DNA of 64,000 nt. Origin: Bin80 sp965209015. Lineage in GTDB: Bacteria > Bacteroidota > Rhodothermia > Rhodothermales > Bin80. The position numbers were made by a program, and so were the translations under genes. The DNA lies in the NCBI GenBank assembly GCA_965209015.1, contig OZ242367.1, forward strand, positions 1,240,001 through 1,304,000, in the 5' to 3' direction. The notes below the pieces were generated by a model. That model searched no databases. It saw only the letters and a list, made by a program, of their open reading frames with translations, and was not told where the DNA came from. This document shows positions 62,820-64,000 of the stretch, one piece after another; the first letter of the stretch is position 1; each line of letters opens with the position of its first letter.

Positions 62820-64000
62820 ATGGAGCTTTCTTCCGCGTTTGATACCATTCTATCTGATCTAGCTGGAGGGGCTTCAATTCTCTGGCTCTCTCTGGTCGGC
62901 ATCGTCGTTATTGTATGGGATATATTCCGTAACGATGCTCCATCACTCCCTTGGATTGCTGGCCTCTCAGTTGTCATTGCTCTATTTTTTGAGTTAACTA
63001 AGATCGGGGATCCGGCCTCTACTGTCTTTTTTTCGCTCATTCAGACCGGAGGTCCTGCTTCGTTCATTAGTGTGATCATTCTGATCAGCTCACTATTTTC
63101 CATCATTCTTGCTATCCCTTACCTAAAAGGAATTCGGCGCAGTTATGGTGAGATTTATGCTCTCATGTTGTTTGCAACCAGCGGGATGATCCTTTTGGGG
63201 ACGGCTAATAATATGGTGACCGTTTTTGTAGGACTCGAAACCATGTCCATTGCCCTCTATATTCTGACTGGTATTGTACGCAGCGATGAGGGGGCATTGG
63301 AGAGCGCTCTGAAATATTTTTTATTAGGTGCTTTCTCAACCGGTTTTTTCCTTTACGGGATCGCGCTTATATACGGTGCTACCGAAACCATGTATTTCAA
63401 CGAGATGACCTTCGGGTATTCGGTCAGTGAATTGCGCCCTCTATTCTGGGTTGGAGTTGCGCTTTTCTTGGTTGGGTTTATGTTTAAGGTGGGTGCAGTT
63501 CCTTTTCACATGTGGACACCGGATGTCTATCAAGGGGCTCCTACGCCATTGACCGGTTTTATGGCCACGGCATCCAAGGCAGCTGCATTTGCAGCTCTTA
63601 TCCTTGTACTCTATCATGGAATTGGAACGCTGGAACCTGGAGGGGCGGAGTGGCAACGGGTATTGGCTCTGGTTGCGCTAGTTACGGTCGTGATCGGGAA
63701 TTTACTGGCTCTCACACAGGATAATGTAAAGCGGATGCTCGCATATTCCTCTATTGCACACGCCGGGTATATATTGATTGCTCTTGCTGCCGGAACTTCT
63801 GAGGCATATGCGGGGGCGGTGTACTATCTCTTGATCTATGCTATCATGAATATTGGGGCATTCGGTGCGATTGCGTTACTGGAGTGGGATGGTAAGGAAG
63901 GGCGGCGTCAGACACTTGACTCCCTTGCCGGGATTGGTTTCAAAAAGCCTGTGGTCGGCGTTACGATGGGTATATTCATGTTCAGCCTCACCGGATTTCC
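62820..64000 (+). CDS. nuoN: NADH-quinone oxidoreductase subunit N (C-terminus beyond window)
   Basis: The first 393 codons are visible, running off the right edge in frame. This antiporter-like pump subunit shows FVGLETMSIALYILTG (functional Glu), SALKYFLLGAFSTGFFLYGIAL and KVGAVPFHMWTPDVYQGAPTPLTGFMATASKAAAFA (conserved Lys residues). KRMLAYSSIAHAGYILIAL follows further on. The ATG at 62820 follows the pcd stop by 4 bp, and the N-terminus MELSSAFDTILSDLAGG precedes the first helix. It completes the membrane-arm set J-K-L-M-N. Confidence 0.94.
   Translation, partial: MELSSAFDTILSDLAGGASILWLSLVGIVVIVWDIFRNDAPSLPWIAGLSVVIALFFELTKIGDPASTVFFSLIQTGGPASFISVIILISSLFSIILAIPYLKGIRRSYGEIYALMLFATSGMILLGTANNMVTVFVGLETMSIALYILTGIVRSDEGALESALKYFLLGAFSTGFFLYGIALIYGATETMYFNEMTFGYSVSELRPLFWVGVALFLVGFMFKVGAVPFHMWTPDVYQGAPTPLTGFMATASKAAAFAALILVLYHGIGTLEPGGAEWQRVLALVALVTVVIGNLLALTQDNVKRMLAYSSIAHAGYILIALAAGTSEAYAGAVYYLLIYAIMNIGAFGAIALLEWDGKEGRRQTLDSLAGIGFKKPVVGVTMGIFMFSLTGF

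Overview
The window looks like part of a chromosome from a Rhodothermales-type bacterium (phylum Rhodothermota, near Bacteroidota). The strongest evidence is at the right edge. There a complex I operon (nuoJ-K-L-M-...-N) carries a NhaD-type Na+/H+ antiporter gene and a pterin-4a-carbinolamine dehydratase gene between nuoM and nuoN. That layout has been described for the complex I genes of Rhodothermus marinus. A PorQ-like type IX secretion protein, a SecA with large insertions, a DUF5916 protein and a DUF4159 protein agree with this placement. Assignments rest on reading translated motifs by eye; no database search was possible.

Left third (1-20.2 kb), mostly housekeeping. A minus-strand nucleotide-sugar operon (UDP-xylose synthase, GDP-fucose synthase, GDP-mannose dehydratase cut by the window edge) is followed by an Asp/Glu racemase-family gene. 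Next come tRNA-Gln(TTG) and prs-rplY-pth, a membrane pyrophosphatase with Na+-type signatures, and a two-lipoyl-domain E2 acyltransferase. A tyrosine recombinase homologue that has lost most catalytic residues follows, with porQ convergent to it. The run secA-recN-pgm-glmM/pmm closes this part.

Middle (20.2-46 kb). A decayed DDE insertion sequence with candidate 19-bp inverted ends abuts the phosphomutase gene; the stop codon of that gene is the first three bases of the element. Then comes a 2192-residue exported protein made of leucine-rich repeats, twelve Calx-beta-like repeats and a C-terminal outer-membrane beta-barrel. After it lie an NRAMP-related transporter, tatC with a phosphoribosyltransferase, glyA with a DUF4159 gene, a DsbA-like protein and an M16 peptidase. 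A reductase, a DUF5916 protein, two Tat-exported Gfo/Idh/MocA oxidoreductases with a lipoprotein, and a transsulfuration enzyme complete the section.

Right third (46-64 kb). An ISL3-family element has a perfect 8-bp target duplication and a frameshifted transposase. Two paralogous ECF sigma factor genes with non-AUG starts follow, one overlapping a DUF971 gene, with a 31-residue membrane peptide beside them. Then come a frameshifted amino-acid-binding-type lipoprotein, an Smr protein, malate dehydrogenase, an exonuclease/GIY-YIG nuclease fusion and the complex I operon. Several long gene-poor gaps (7.5-8.3, 50.2-50.9, 52.0-52.8, 55.7-56.5 kb) look like decayed accessory DNA.

A sodium theme recurs (Na+-type pyrophosphatase signature, NhaD within complex I), which would fit a marine or saline habitat.
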